From: Kitasatospora aureofaciens | GTDB taxonomy: Bacteria > Actinomycetota > Actinomycetes > Streptomycetales > Streptomycetaceae | DNA: 64,000 bases | Direction of reading: 5' to 3' | Assembly (NCBI RefSeq): GCF_001188955.3 | Contig: NZ_JPRF03000001.1 | Location: 744,001-808,000 of the forward strand | Shown: piece after piece, positions 16,525-24,389 of the stretch | Numbering within the stretch: position 1 is the stretch's first letter | Layout: the number at the start of each line of letters is the position of its first letter | Program-made: the position numbers and the translations under genes | Notes under the pieces: generated by a model | What the model was told of the DNA's origin: nothing | The model's database searches: none | The model's input: the letters and a program-made list of their open reading frames with translations, nothing else

Positions 16525-18216
16525 ATGCGGATCCTGCTCCTCGCCAGTGCGTTCAACAGCCTCAGTCAGCGGCTGCACGCCGAACTGCGCGACCGACGCC
16601 ACCAGGTCGAGTTCCAACTCGCCGGTGACGACGAGGAGTTGTCCGCCACCGTGGCCCGGTTCCGGCCGGACGTGCTGCTCGCGCCGATGCTGCGCACCGC
16701 GATCCCGCAGGAGGTCTGGTCGGAGCTCACCTGCCTGATCGTCCACCCCGGCCCGCCCGGCGATCGCGGTCCCTCCTCACTCGACCGGGCGATCCAGGAC
16801 GGCCGCACCGAGTGGGGCGTCACGGTGCTCCAGGCCGAGGCGGAGATGGACGCCGGACCGGTCTGGGCCGCCGAGCCCTGCGGGCTGCCCGAGCACGGCA
16901 AGAGCGACCTCTACCGCAACGAGGTCTCCGACGCGGCCGTGGCCGCCGCCCTGCTCGCTGTGGAGCGCGTCGCCTCCGGCACGTACGTCCCGCAGCCGCA
17001 GCACGGTCCCGGCTGGCGCCGGACAGTGCGCACCCGGCCCTTCCTGCGCCAGCACGACCGCCGGATCGACTGGGCGGCCGACCCCACCGAAACGGTGCTG
17101 CGCAGGCTCCGCGCCGCGGACTCCCAGCCCGGCGTGCTGGACGAGCTGTGCGGCGGCGAGTGGTTCCTGCACGGCGGCCACCGCGAGCCGCTGTTGCGCG
17201 GCCGCCCCGGTGAGCTGCTCGCCACCCGGGCCGGCGCCGTCTGCCGGGCCACCTCGGACGGCGCGGTGTGGATCCCCGAACTGCGCCGCCGCCGCACCCC
17301 GGGCGGGCCCGCGACCTTCAAGCTCCCGGCGGTCACGGCGCTCGGCGCCCTGCTGCCGCCCCTGCCCGAGGCACTCGCGCCGCTGATGCCCGATGAGGGC
17401 GAGCGGCCCGGCTGGTCGGACATCGGCTACCGCGAGGACGGCCCGGTGGGCCTGCTGCGCTTCGCGTTCCCCGGCGGGGCGATGTCCACCGAGCACTGCC
17501 GCCGGCTGCTGGCGGCGTACCGCTTCGCGCTCGGGCGCCCGACCTCGGTGCTGGTGCTCGGCGGCGGCCGGGACTTCTTCTCCAACGGCATCCACCTCAA
17601 CGTCATCGAGGCGGCCCAGGACCCGGCCGCCGAGTCCTGGGCCAACATCACCGCGATGGACGACCTGGTCGCCGAGGTGCTCGCCACCACCGACCGGCTG
17701 GTGGTCTCCGCCCTCGGCGGCAACGCCGCGGCCGGCGGGATGATGCTGGCGCTGGCCGCCGACGAGGTGTGGTGCCGCGCCGGCTCCGTGCTCAACCCGC
17801 ACTACCGGCTGATGGGCCTGTACGGCTCGGAGTACTGGACCTACACCCTGCCGCGGCGGGTGGGCGCGGCGGAGGCCGGGCGGCTGACCGAGCAGGCCCT
17901 CCCGGTGTCCGCCGCGGCGGCCGAGCGGATCGGCCTGGTCGACCGGGTGCTGGACTGCGGGCCGGGCGAGTTCGGGGCGAACGCGGCCCACCTGGCCGGG
18001 CTGCTCGCCGCCTCGCCCGCCGCCCAGCAGCGGATCGCGGCCAAGAAGGCGGTGCGCGAGGCCGACGAGCGGGCGAAGCCGCTCGCCGCGTACCGGGAGG
18101 AGGAGCTCGCGGTGATGCGCCGGCAGTTCTTCACACCCGAATCGCCGTACCACGCCCTGCGGTCCGCGTTCGTCCACAAGCGCCCGGTGCCCGCCGGGCT
18201 CCTCGCGAGGACGTGA
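16525..18216 (+). CDS. hypX: hydrogenase maturation protein HypX (HoxX)
   Basis: A 563-residue protein. The N-terminal third is a formyltransferase-like domain (MRILLLASAFNSLSQRLH, PDVLLAPMLR, then the conserved IVHPGPPGDRGPSSLD). The C-terminal half is an enoyl-CoA hydratase/crotonase fold (LLRFAFPGGAMST, GGGRDFFSNGIHLNVIEA, LGGNAAAGGMMLALAADE). From known biochemistry, HypX makes the CO ligand of [NiFe]-hydrogenases from formyl-tetrahydrofolate via formyl-CoA, allowing aerobic maturation. The gene looks intact. No hydrogenase subunits or hypABCDEF genes are in the window; the genes immediately downstream are a probable hydrogenase-cluster protein and a truncated maturation protease. It is therefore either a remnant or serves a hydrogenase encoded elsewhere. 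Confidence 0.9.
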   Translation: MRILLLASAFNSLSQRLHAELRDRRHQVEFQLAGDDEELSATVARFRPDVLLAPMLRTAIPQEVWSELTCLIVHPGPPGDRGPSSLDRAIQDGRTEWGVTVLQAEAEMDAGPVWAAEPCGLPEHGKSDLYRNEVSDAAVAAALLAVERVASGTYVPQPQHGPGWRRTVRTRPFLRQHDRRIDWAADPTETVLRRLRAADSQPGVLDELCGGEWFLHGGHREPLLRGRPGELLATRAGAVCRATSDGAVWIPELRRRRTPGGPATFKLPAVTALGALLPPLPEALAPLMPDEGERPGWSDIGYREDGPVGLLRFAFPGGAMSTEHCRRLLAAYRFALGRPTSVLVLGGGRDFFSNGIHLNVIEAAQDPAAESWANITAMDDLVAEVLATTDRLVVSALGGNAAAGGMMLALAADEVWCRAGSVLNPHYRLMGLYGSEYWTYTLPRRVGAAEAGRLTEQALPVSAAAAERIGLVDRVLDCGPGEFGANAAHLAGLLAASPAAQQRIAAKKAVREADERAKPLAAYREEELAVMRRQFFTPESPYHALRSAFVHKRPVPAGLLART

Positions 18217-18348
18217 CCCGAACGGCCGCGGCGGGCTTGCGCGGCCAGGACGGTCCGGTGGGCTCTCCGCCCGGCGGCCGACCCGGATCGTTGGTATGAC
18301 TGGGACCGAGCCATCCCCTCCGGTTCCCGTCCCCGAGGAGGCATCCTC

Positions 18349-18477
18349 ATGAGCGCCGCGACCGCCGCAACGGCTGTAACCGCCGCAATGGCTATAACCG
18401 CCGCAACCGCTGCAAGCGCCGACACCGACATGCTGCACAGTCGGCCGAACGGGCCCGCCCGTTGCCCGCGGAGGTGA
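18349..18477 (+). CDS. small Ala/Thr-rich ORF between hypX and its downstream partner
   Basis: A 42-residue ORF with a strong ribosome binding site (CGAGGAGG, then ATG 18349). It starts MSAATAATAVTAAMAITAAT and forms one short hydrophobic stretch followed by DTDMLHSRPNGPARCPRR. The hydrophobic part is built from an 18-bp tandem repeat. Its stop codon lies inside the ribosome binding site of the next gene, so coupling is likely. Small single-helix proteins are common in such operons, but I do not recognise this one. Confidence 0.55.
   Translation: MSAATAATAVTAAMAITAATAASADTDMLHSRPNGPARCPRR
18362..18415 (+). repeat. 18-bp tandem repeat, three copies, coding
   Basis: Units at 18362-18379, 18380-18397 and 18398-18415 of the form CCGCCGCAAYGGCTRTAA, with the third more diverged. 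Each encodes six residues of the hydrophobic segment of the small ORF. Confidence 0.8.
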
Positions 18478-18481
18478 CGGC

Positions 18482-19495
18482 GTGAGTGAACGAAGTGAGC
18501 GAAGGCACACGAGCGGCTTCCCCGAGAAGATCGAGCGCGGTTTCGCAGGGGCCCGGCGGATCGCCGACGCGGTGCTGACGGCGGGCTACGAGCTCCACCC
18601 GCACCGCGTGTCCGAGGCCGAGAACAGGCTGCGCCGGCAGTTCGGCGTGCTGGTGCCGCCCGAGTACACGGCGCAGGGCGGCGAACACTCCCACCAGCGC
18701 ACGGAGTGCGTGATGGAGGCGCAGTACGACGACCGGCTGGCGGTGGAGCTGCGCTTCCTGCGGGCCCAGCGACGCACCGTCGAACAGGCCGTCAAGGGCG
18801 GCGGGTTCGAGCCGGTGGAGGAACTGGAGCTGGCCGACCGGGTGCTCGTCGAGTGCGACGAGGCGGTCGAGGAGCGGATCGAACTGCTGCTGTCCGTCGA
18901 GGAGTTGACCGGCGAGGTGGTGCAGCACGGGTTCCGGCTGCCGGGCGTCGGCAGCACGGAGCTGCTGCACGAGCGCGGCAGCGCCGTCGGCCGACTGGTG
19001 CGCCGGCGCGAACAGGTCGACGGGCTGGTGCGGTTGAGGGTCGAGGAACTGCCCGGCCGGTACCGGGCGCAGCGCCTGACCGTCGAGGTGGAGAACGCCT
19101 CCACCTGGACGCCGCCCCGAGGGGCCGGCCGCGAGGAGGCGCTGCCGCGCTCCCTGCTCTCCACCCACCTGCTGCTCGCACTGGAGCACGGCCGCTTCCT
19201 GTCGGTCGCCGATCCGCCCGACTGGGCCCGCTCGGCCGTGGAGCGGTGCCGCAACGAGCGCACCTGGCCCATGCCCGCCGGACCGGACGGCGGGTACCAG
19301 GTGGTCCTCTCCTCGCCGATCCTCCTGGAGGACCACCCGCCCATCCCCCCGGAGAGCCCCGACGCCTTGTACGAGGCCACCGAGATCGACGAGATCCGGG
19401 CCCTGCGGACGGCGACCCCGACCGACCGGCGGAAGCGGGAGCCCCGGGGCAGCGACGGCCTGGCCGCTTCCATGCCGCCCGAGGTGCTCGGGTAG
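18482..19495 (+). CDS. uncharacterised protein of the actinobacterial hydrogenase cluster type
   Basis: A 337-residue soluble protein with GTG 18482 preceded by GGAGGTGA. Near the N-terminus ADAVLTAGYELHPHRVSEAENRLRRQFGVLVPP resembles the VLYEGYLLYPYR segment that I recall from conserved proteins encoded beside actinobacterial [NiFe]-hydrogenase genes. Later parts include VENASTWTPPRG, SLLSTHLLLALEHGRFLS and LSSPILLEDHPPIPPESPDALYEATEIDEI. No enzyme motif is evident. It lies between hypX and a truncated maturation protease. The first eleven or so residues (SERSERRHTSG) look like an extension and the true start may be inside. Function unknown; the family link is from memory. Confidence 0.65.
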   Translation: MSERSERRHTSGFPEKIERGFAGARRIADAVLTAGYELHPHRVSEAENRLRRQFGVLVPPEYTAQGGEHSHQRTECVMEAQYDDRLAVELRFLRAQRRTVEQAVKGGGFEPVEELELADRVLVECDEAVEERIELLLSVEELTGEVVQHGFRLPGVGSTELLHERGSAVGRLVRRREQVDGLVRLRVEELPGRYRAQRLTVEVENASTWTPPRGAGREEALPRSLLSTHLLLALEHGRFLSVADPPDWARSAVERCRNERTWPMPAGPDGGYQVVLSSPILLEDHPPIPPESPDALYEATEIDEIRALRTATPTDRRKREPRGSDGLAASMPPEVLG

Positions 19496-19504
19496 CCGCA
19501 CGGC

Positions 19505-19745
19505 GTGATCCGCGGCGTGCGCGGCATCACCGGCTGCGGCCCGGACCGGCAACAGCCCTGGTGGGACCCGGGCAGCCCGGTGCTGCTGCGGCCCGGACGG
19601 CGGCGCACCGCCACCCAGGACCTCGACGGGTCGGTGCACCTGGCCGGCACGACTGGAGGACGACCTGGGCGCGGACCTGTGGCGGGCCCAGGGGCGCTTC
19701 CGGTGCCTGCAGCCCGACGAGATCACCCCGCCGGAGGAGTCGTGA
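19505..19745 (+). pseudogene. frameshifted small gene in the hydrogenase remnant
   Basis: One frame from GTG 19505 reads IRGVRGITGCGPDRQQPWWD and continues LLRPGRRRTATQDLDGSVHL. A second frame near 19660 continues with RLEDDLGADLWRAQGRFRCL and QPDEITPPEES to a stop at 19745. The two halves join into one plausible protein of about 80 residues if one base is removed near 19650-19660. The stop overlaps the next start. Identity unknown. Confidence 0.5.
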
Positions 19746-19837
19746 CCCGACGGACGGTGCTGATCGCCGGAGTGGCAGACGTCCTCCTCGGCGACGACGG
19801 CCTCGGGGCGGAGACCGTCCCGCCCCGGAGCTGCTGA
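19742..19837 (+). pseudogene. truncated hydrogenase maturation protease
   Basis: GTG 19742 starts VTRRTVLIAGVADVLLGDDG and LGAE, then runs into a stop after 31 codons. The N-terminal strand plus LGDDG loop is the signature of HycI/HyaD-type proteases, which remove the C-terminal peptide of the [NiFe] large subunit and contain a nickel-binding Glu/Asp near this loop. The normal protein is about 150-180 residues; the rest is absent. Sequence after 19810 shows no continuation in any frame. It supports reading 16525-19837 as a decaying hydrogenase accessory locus. Confidence 0.65.
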
Positions 19838-19901
19838 CCCGCACCGGCCCGGGCTGGTCGTCGGTGGTGCCGCGTAGGGTCGGGCCCGACAGGTTGAGCC
19901 G

Positions 19902-20987
19902 GTGTTGAGGGTGGGGCAGTTGGAGCCGCAGGGGAACGAGTGGGACGCGCGGGTGGCCGGGGTCCGGAGGTTCGCGGAGGCCGGGAATCTGGACGGTCTG
20001 GTGAGGAGCCTCTACGGCCTGAACGTCGACCTCGATGGCGACTGGGCCGGCGACGGCGGCGGGCAGGTGATCGAGCTGCTGGGGCGGATGCCCATCCCCG
20101 ACCGGGTGCAGCTGCTGTGCCGGATGACGGAGGGGCTGGAGGAGACGGCCGTCCACGCGCCCCGTGAGTGCCCGGGTCTGGCCAGGCTGGTCGTACGGCT
20201 GAGTGAGGGGCTGAGCTGCGAGCAATTGGCCGCCTGGCGGGAGCCGTTGCTCGACCTGGCGGCGGGGATGATGACCCTGTGGGAGGGCTGGCGGCTGGGC
20301 TGCCTGGCCGAGGTCGAGCTGGCGGCGGGTCGGTGCCTGCCGGACGCGGTGGTCGCCACCGTTCGCCGGACCGCGCTGGCCGCCGAGACCCCCGGTGAAC
20401 TCCTCGATGTGGCCGCCGGAATCGCCGAGCCGCCTCTCAACCCCGGCGAGCCGTGGGCGGATCGGGCACTCGCGGACCTGGCGGTCACCGGGCCCGCCTG
20501 GCACCCGCTGATCGGCCACGCGCTGTCCCTCTCCGGCTCCCGCCCCGGCGTCGGGTGGCAGCGGGCCGGGCGGCAGCTGCTCGCCGAACTCGGGCCGGAG
20601 CGCGTCCGCTCGGCGGTCTGCGGGTGGCTCGCCCTGGCCGGCGAGCCGCGCAGTCTGCCCGTCGCGTCCTACTACGGCTCGGGCACCGCGGGGTTCGAGA
20701 TGGACCCCTTCAACGTGCGTGCGCTCCAGGGCGTCGCCGCGCTCCTGGCGCTGGCACCCGCCCACCCGGACTCGGCCGCAGCCCTGGGCCGTCTGGTGGA
20801 GGCAGCCCTGCTGCGGATCCCCGGCGTCGGACCGCGGTCGCACAAGACGGCCTCCGCCGCGGTGCACGCCCTCGTCCAGCTCGGGGACGAGGACGCGTAC
20901 GACGAGCTGGAGCGCCTGGCCGGCACGGTGAAGTACCGCCCGACCGTGAACCTCGTCACCAAGGCCCTCGCCGCCAGGACCGTGTAG
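19902..20987 (+). CDS. helical-repeat hypothetical protein
   Basis: A 361-residue soluble protein, GTG start at 19902 with a weak AGGTTGAG site, though other starts are possible. It is rich in Leu, Ala and Glu, with repeated amphipathic helices (IPDRVQLLCRMTEGLEE, LARLVVRLSEGLSCEQLAAW, GVAALLALAPAHPDSAAALG, ASAAVHALVQLGDEDAYDEL) resembling HEAT-type repeats. No catalytic motif or signal peptide is seen. It lies just upstream of the tRNA gene and shows normal codon bias. I do not recognise the family. Confidence 0.8.
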   Translation: MLRVGQLEPQGNEWDARVAGVRRFAEAGNLDGLVRSLYGLNVDLDGDWAGDGGGQVIELLGRMPIPDRVQLLCRMTEGLEETAVHAPRECPGLARLVVRLSEGLSCEQLAAWREPLLDLAAGMMTLWEGWRLGCLAEVELAAGRCLPDAVVATVRRTALAAETPGELLDVAAGIAEPPLNPGEPWADRALADLAVTGPAWHPLIGHALSLSGSRPGVGWQRAGRQLLAELGPERVRSAVCGWLALAGEPRSLPVASYYGSGTAGFEMDPFNVRALQGVAALLALAPAHPDSAAALGRLVEAALLRIPGVGPRSHKTASAAVHALVQLGDEDAYDELERLAGTVKYRPTVNLVTKALAARTV

Positions 20988-21051
20988 AGCGGGGCCTGCG
21001 GGAAACCGATTTCCGTTTCGGTAGGGACATCGCCTATGGTGATCTCACCGA

Positions 21052-21128
21052 CGCGGGGTGGAGCAGCTCGGTAGCTCGCTGGGCTCATAACCCAGAGGTC
21101 GCAGGTTCAAATCCTGTCCCCGCTACCA
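21052..21128 (+). tRNA. tRNA-fMet (CAT), initiator
   Basis: A 77-nt cloverleaf including an encoded CCA. The acceptor is CGCGGGG with CCCCGCT and position 1 unpaired (C opposite T). The D-arm is GAGCAGCTCGGTAGCTC. The anticodon stem-loop CTGGGCTCATAACCCAG has three consecutive G-C pairs, and the T-arm is GCAGGTTCAAATCCTGT. The unpaired first base and GGG/CCC anticodon stem mark the initiator. A possible -10 (TATGGT) lies about 15 bp upstream. Confidence 0.97.
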
Positions 21129-21130
21129 AC

Positions 21131-21173
21131 AGAAGCCGGGGTCGGCGCACTTGGTGCGCCGACCCCGGCTTCT
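21131..21173 (+). terminator. terminator of the initiator tRNA
   Basis: A perfect 20-bp inverted repeat, arms 21131-21150 and 21154-21173, with a 3-nt loop TTG. It begins 2 nt after the tRNA CCA. The stem is very GC-rich and followed by TTCGTGTT. Confidence 0.93.
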
Positions 21174-21429
21174 TCGTGTTACGGGAGCGGAGGACGGGGT
21201 CGATCCCGGCCGGGGCTTCGCGCGTGACCGGCGTCCGCGCGGTCGCGGTGGTCCCGGCTTCGTCCGAGGTCGGCCAGGGCAGCGACGGCTGCGTGCCGCA
21301 ACTCCGTGTCCAACGTGTCCGCCCGCCCTTTCGCGACGTCCGGGCTAGGTACCACCGGGTGCCCAGCGGTTCCGGCGCCGAGTGGGTGTCAGGCCCACGT
21401 GAACTTCCTTGATGGGACCCTGACAGCAC

Positions 21430-21473
21430 ATCAGGTTACTTTAGGGTAATTTAACGGTGTCGTCCGGGTGAAC
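21430..21473. promoter_or_regulatory. four 11-nt repeats resembling a PhoP (PHO) box
   Basis: GGT occurs exactly every 11 nt at 21434, 21445, 21456 and 21467. On the minus strand the units are GTTCACCCGGA, CGACACCGTTA, AATTACCCTAA and AGTAACCTGAT, the first matching the Streptomyces PHO-box core GTTCACC and all sharing ACC at positions 5-7. The array is AT-rich against its surroundings and ends 29 bp before the phospholipase D start, where the promoter should be. Confidence 0.55.
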
Positions 21474-21502
21474 GTCCCCGGCCTCCCTTGAAGGACTCGT
21501 AC

Positions 21503-23167
21503 GTGCTCTCTCACCAGTTCCACCGTTCCGGTCGCCGTCTGGCCGGGTCCGCGCTGGCCCTTGTTGCTGCTGTCGGTGTACTGCCCGTTGCTCCCGCGTT
21601 CGCCGATCCGGCGCCCGTGCCGGGGGCGGCCGGTCAGCCGGACGCCACTGCGCATCTGGATGCGGTGGAGCGGGCGTTGCGCGAGGTGTCGCCGGGGCTG
21701 GAGGGGACGGCGTGGGAGCGCACGGCGGGGAACCGGCTGGATGCGCCGGCCGGAGACCCGGGTGGGTGGCTGCTGCAGACGCCGGGGTGCTGGGGGGACG
21801 CCTCGTGCAGCCAGCGGGTGGGGACCAGGCGGGTGCTGGACAAGATGCGGGAGAACATCTCGCGGGCGACCCGGACCGTCGACATCTCAACTCTCGCGCC
21901 GTTCCCGGACGGTGGGTTCCAGGACGCGATCGTGGACGGCCTCAAGGCGTCGGTCGCCGCCGGGAACACGCCGCACGTGCGGGTCCTGGCCGGGGCCGCG
22001 CCGCTGTACAACATCACCGCGCTGCCGTCGAAGTACCGGGACGACCTGGTGGCCCGGCTCGGGGGTGCCGCCGGGAGCGTGACCGTCGAGGTGGCCTCGA
22101 TGACCACCGCGAAGACCGCGTTCTCCTGGAACCACTCCAAGCTGCTGGTCGTCGACGGGCAGAGCGTCATCACCGGCGGGATCAACAACTGGAAGGGCGA
22201 CTACCTCGACACCGCCCACCCGGTCACCGACGTCGACCTGGCGCTGAACGGTCCGGCCGCCGCCTCCGCCGGTGCCTACCTGGACACCCTGTGGGACTGG
22301 ACCTGCCGCAACACCGGGGTCTTCTCGGCCGCCTGGTTCGCCTCCTCCAACGGCGCCGGGTGCACCCCCGACCTCGAGCGGCGTCTCAACCCGGCGGCCG
22401 CGCAGGTGCCCGCCGCCGGCGACCTGCCGGTGATCTCGGTCGGCGGCCTGGGCGTCGGCATCCGCGGCAACGACCCCGCCTCCGGCTACCGCCCCGACCG
22501 GGCGCCCGCCGCCGACGACCTCAAGTGCGGCCCGATCGGCCTGCACGACAACACCAACGACGACCGCGACTACGCGACGGTCAACCCGGAGGAGGCCGCG
22601 CTGCGGGCGCTGATCGCCGGCGCCGGCAGCCGGATCGACATCTCCCAGCAGGACGTGACCGGCACCTGCCCGCCGATGCCGCGCTACGACGTGCGGCTCT
22701 TGGACCTGCTCGCGGGCAAGCTCGCGGACGGCGTGAAGGTGCGCATCGTGGTCAGCGATCCCGGCAACCGGGGTACCGTCGGCAGCGGCGGCTACTCGCA
22801 GATCAAGTCCCTGAACGAGATCAGCGACACCCTGGCCGCCCGCCTCACCGCCCGCCTCGGCGACCCGGGGAAGGCGAAGGCGACGATGTGCCAGAACCTC
22901 CAACTCGCGCCGTTCCGGGCCTCCTCGGCCCCGACCTGGGCCGACGGCCACCCGTACGCGCTGCACCACAAGCTGGTCTCGGTCGACGGATCCGCCTTCT
23001 TCATCGGTTCCAAGAACCTCTACCCGGCCTGGCTGCAGGACTTCGGCTACGTCGTCGAGAACCGCGCCGCCGCCGGGCAGCTCGACCAGCAGCTGCTCGC
23101 CCCGCAGTGGCAGTACTCGCAGGCCGCCGCGACCTTCGACTACAGCCGGGGCGTCTGCCAGGGCTGA
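21503..23167 (+). CDS. secreted phospholipase D
   Basis: A 554-residue exported phospholipase D of the Streptomyces type, which hydrolyses or transphosphatidylates phospholipid head groups. A signal peptide ends near VAPAFADP. Two HKD motifs are intact: [10 protein letters not shown] with GGINNW near residue 211, and HHKLVSVDG with [10 protein letters not shown] near 489. Several Cys ([15 protein letters not shown]-like, GTCPP) suggest disulfides. GTG 21503 is chosen because GAAGGA lies 7 nt upstream and the signal peptide then has normal length; TTG 21488 has no ribosome binding site. The four-unit PHO-like array upstream suggests phosphate control, as expected for an enzyme that releases phosphate-bearing head groups. 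Confidence 0.95.
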   Translation: MLSHQFHRSGRRLAGSALALVAAVGVLPVAPAFADPAPVPGAAGQPDATAHLDAVERALREVSPGLEGTAWERTAGNRLDAPAGDPGGWLLQTPGCWGDASCSQRVGTRRVLDKMRENISRATRTVDISTLAPFPDGGFQDAIVDGLKASVAAGNTPHVRVLAGAAPLYNITALPSKYRDDLVARLGGAAGSVTVEVASMTTAKTAFSWNHSKLLVVDGQSVITGGINNWKGDYLDTAHPVTDVDLALNGPAAASAGAYLDTLWDWTCRNTGVFSAAWFASSNGAGCTPDLERRLNPAAAQVPAAGDLPVISVGGLGVGIRGNDPASGYRPDRAPAADDLKCGPIGLHDNTNDDRDYATVNPEEAALRALIAGAGSRIDISQQDVTGTCPPMPRYDVRLLDLLAGKLADGVKVRIVVSDPGNRGTVGSGGYSQIKSLNEISDTLAARLTARLGDPGKAKATMCQNLQLAPFRASSAPTWADGHPYALHHKLVSVDGSAFFIGSKNLYPAWLQDFGYVVENRAAAGQLDQQLLAPQWQYSQAAATFDYSRGVCQG

Positions 23168-23192
23168 CGGTCAGTAGAAGAGCAGTCAAGGA

Positions 23193-23228
23193 GCCGCCCC
23201 CGCCGAACCGGAGCCCGGCGAGGGCGGC
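23193..23228 (+). terminator. terminator of phospholipase D gene
   Basis: GCCGCCCCCGCCG (23193-23205) and CGGCGAGGGCGGC (23216-23228) pair with one mismatch around a 10-nt loop, 26 bp after the stop codon. Confidence 0.65.
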
Positions 23229-23295
23229 CCCGCAGGCGCGAGCCCGAAGAGAGGCCCTTGGGCGCCCTGGACGGCGGGTCAGCGGCTGCGCGAGC

Positions 23296-24040
23296 ATGGA
23301 GCACATGCCCGAGACGCCGAAGTCCCCGCGCAGGATCGCCGACGACCACGTCGTCCGGGTCGCGGCACTCGACCCGGCGACCTCGACCAGACTCGGCCTC
23401 CACCCCGAGGACGACCGGCAGCCGGACCTGTCACCGGACGGCTTCGAGGCGCTCGCCGAAGTCGCCCGGCAGACCCTGACCGCCCTCGACACCACGGCGC
23501 TCGTCGACGATCCCGCCGAGCTGGACTGCGCCCGCCTGCTGCGCGAGCGGCTCACCGCCGAACTCGCCGTGCACGAGGCCGGGGACCACTACCGCCAGCT
23601 GCGCAACGTCAACTCGCCCCTGCACAAGGTCCGCGGCGTCTTCACCATGATGCCCACCGACACCGCCGAGCAGTGGGCGGCCGTCGCCGGACGGCTGCGC
23701 AACGTCCCCGGCGCCCTGCACGGATACCGGGCGACGCTGGCCGAGGGCATCGGCCGCGGACTGCTCAGCGCCCCCGGCAGGCCCGCGCCGCCATCGCCCA
23801 ACTGGACGCCTGGACGGGGCGAGCGGGCGGCGGCACGAGCTGGTTCACCGGCTTCGTCGCGGACGGGCCCGCCGCGCTGCGCCCCGAACTGGACGCCGCC
23901 GCCGAACGGGCGACCGCCGCCACTGCCGCCTTCCGCGACTGGCTCGCCGACACCTACCTGCCCGCCGCCGACGGCACCCCGGACGCCGTCGGCCGCGAGC
24001 ACTACCTGCGCTGCGCACGCTCGCCGAGGAAGCAGGTGAG
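23296..24040 (+). pseudogene. DUF885-type metallopeptidase-like gene, frameshifted and truncated
   Basis: From ATG 23296 (or 23305) the frame encodes RIADDHVVRVAALDPATSTR, LRNVNSPLHKVRGVFTMMP and LHGYRATLAEGIGRGLLSA, matching the N-terminal region of DUF885 proteins. At the C-run 23771-23775 the frame is lost and resumes one base back as RQARAAIAQLDAWTGRAGGG, SWFTGFVADGPAALRPEL and FRDWLADTYLPAADGTPDA up to about 24010. A single missing C explains the shift. The catalytic zinc-site half, about 300 residues, is absent, so the gene is broken even if the shift were a sequencing error. Confidence 0.7.
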
Positions 24041-24109
24041 GGCCACGTGGCCGCTGCTGAAGGAGGCCATGCCGAGTCGGCCGCGCCGGCCGCGCTGGTG
24101 CGCGGCGGT

Positions 24110-24370
24110 CGGGGCACCGGAGAGCCGGTGTGAGCGGCAGGCGCACCACGAGACCCACGTACCCGGTCTCGTAACCCTCGCGGACGGGCCGGTAGTCGAC
24201 GGCGAAGGAGGCCGGGCCGACCCGGACGCGGGACACGTGCATGCCCGCCGGTGCGGTACCGAGGTACAGCAGCGAATAGGTGAGCACCATGAGCTGCCGT
24301 CGGGCGTGGCCGTCGGGCGGGGCTGCGGCGGCACCTTCGGCTGATTCCGGATCAGTTGCTCCTCGGTCAT
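24110..24370 (-). pseudogene. fragment of an unidentified gene opposite the hydrolase start
   Basis: Reading from ATG 24370 gives MTEEQLIRNQPKVPPQPRPT and then needs a shift near 24310 to continue as LMVLTYSLLYLGTAPAGMHV, SRVRVGPASFAVDYRPVREG and YETGYVGLVVRLPLTPA. The second part has coding character (a hydrophobic strand and YETGY) but ends abruptly where the DUF885 remnant approaches from the other strand. I do not recognise the family. The ATG faces the start of the hydrolase gene at 24390. Confidence 0.4.
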
Positions 24371-24389
24371 GGCGTGCGAGCATGACCGG

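Noticed and set aside
21052..21173. Phage or island integration site at the tRNA gene
   Set aside because: No integrase gene and no second copy of the tRNA 3' end were found within the window.
21085..21429. 114-codon minus-strand ORF ending GTGFEPATSGL
   Set aside because: This C-terminus is the well-known artefact of translating the antisense of a tRNA; here it is the complement of tRNA-fMet.
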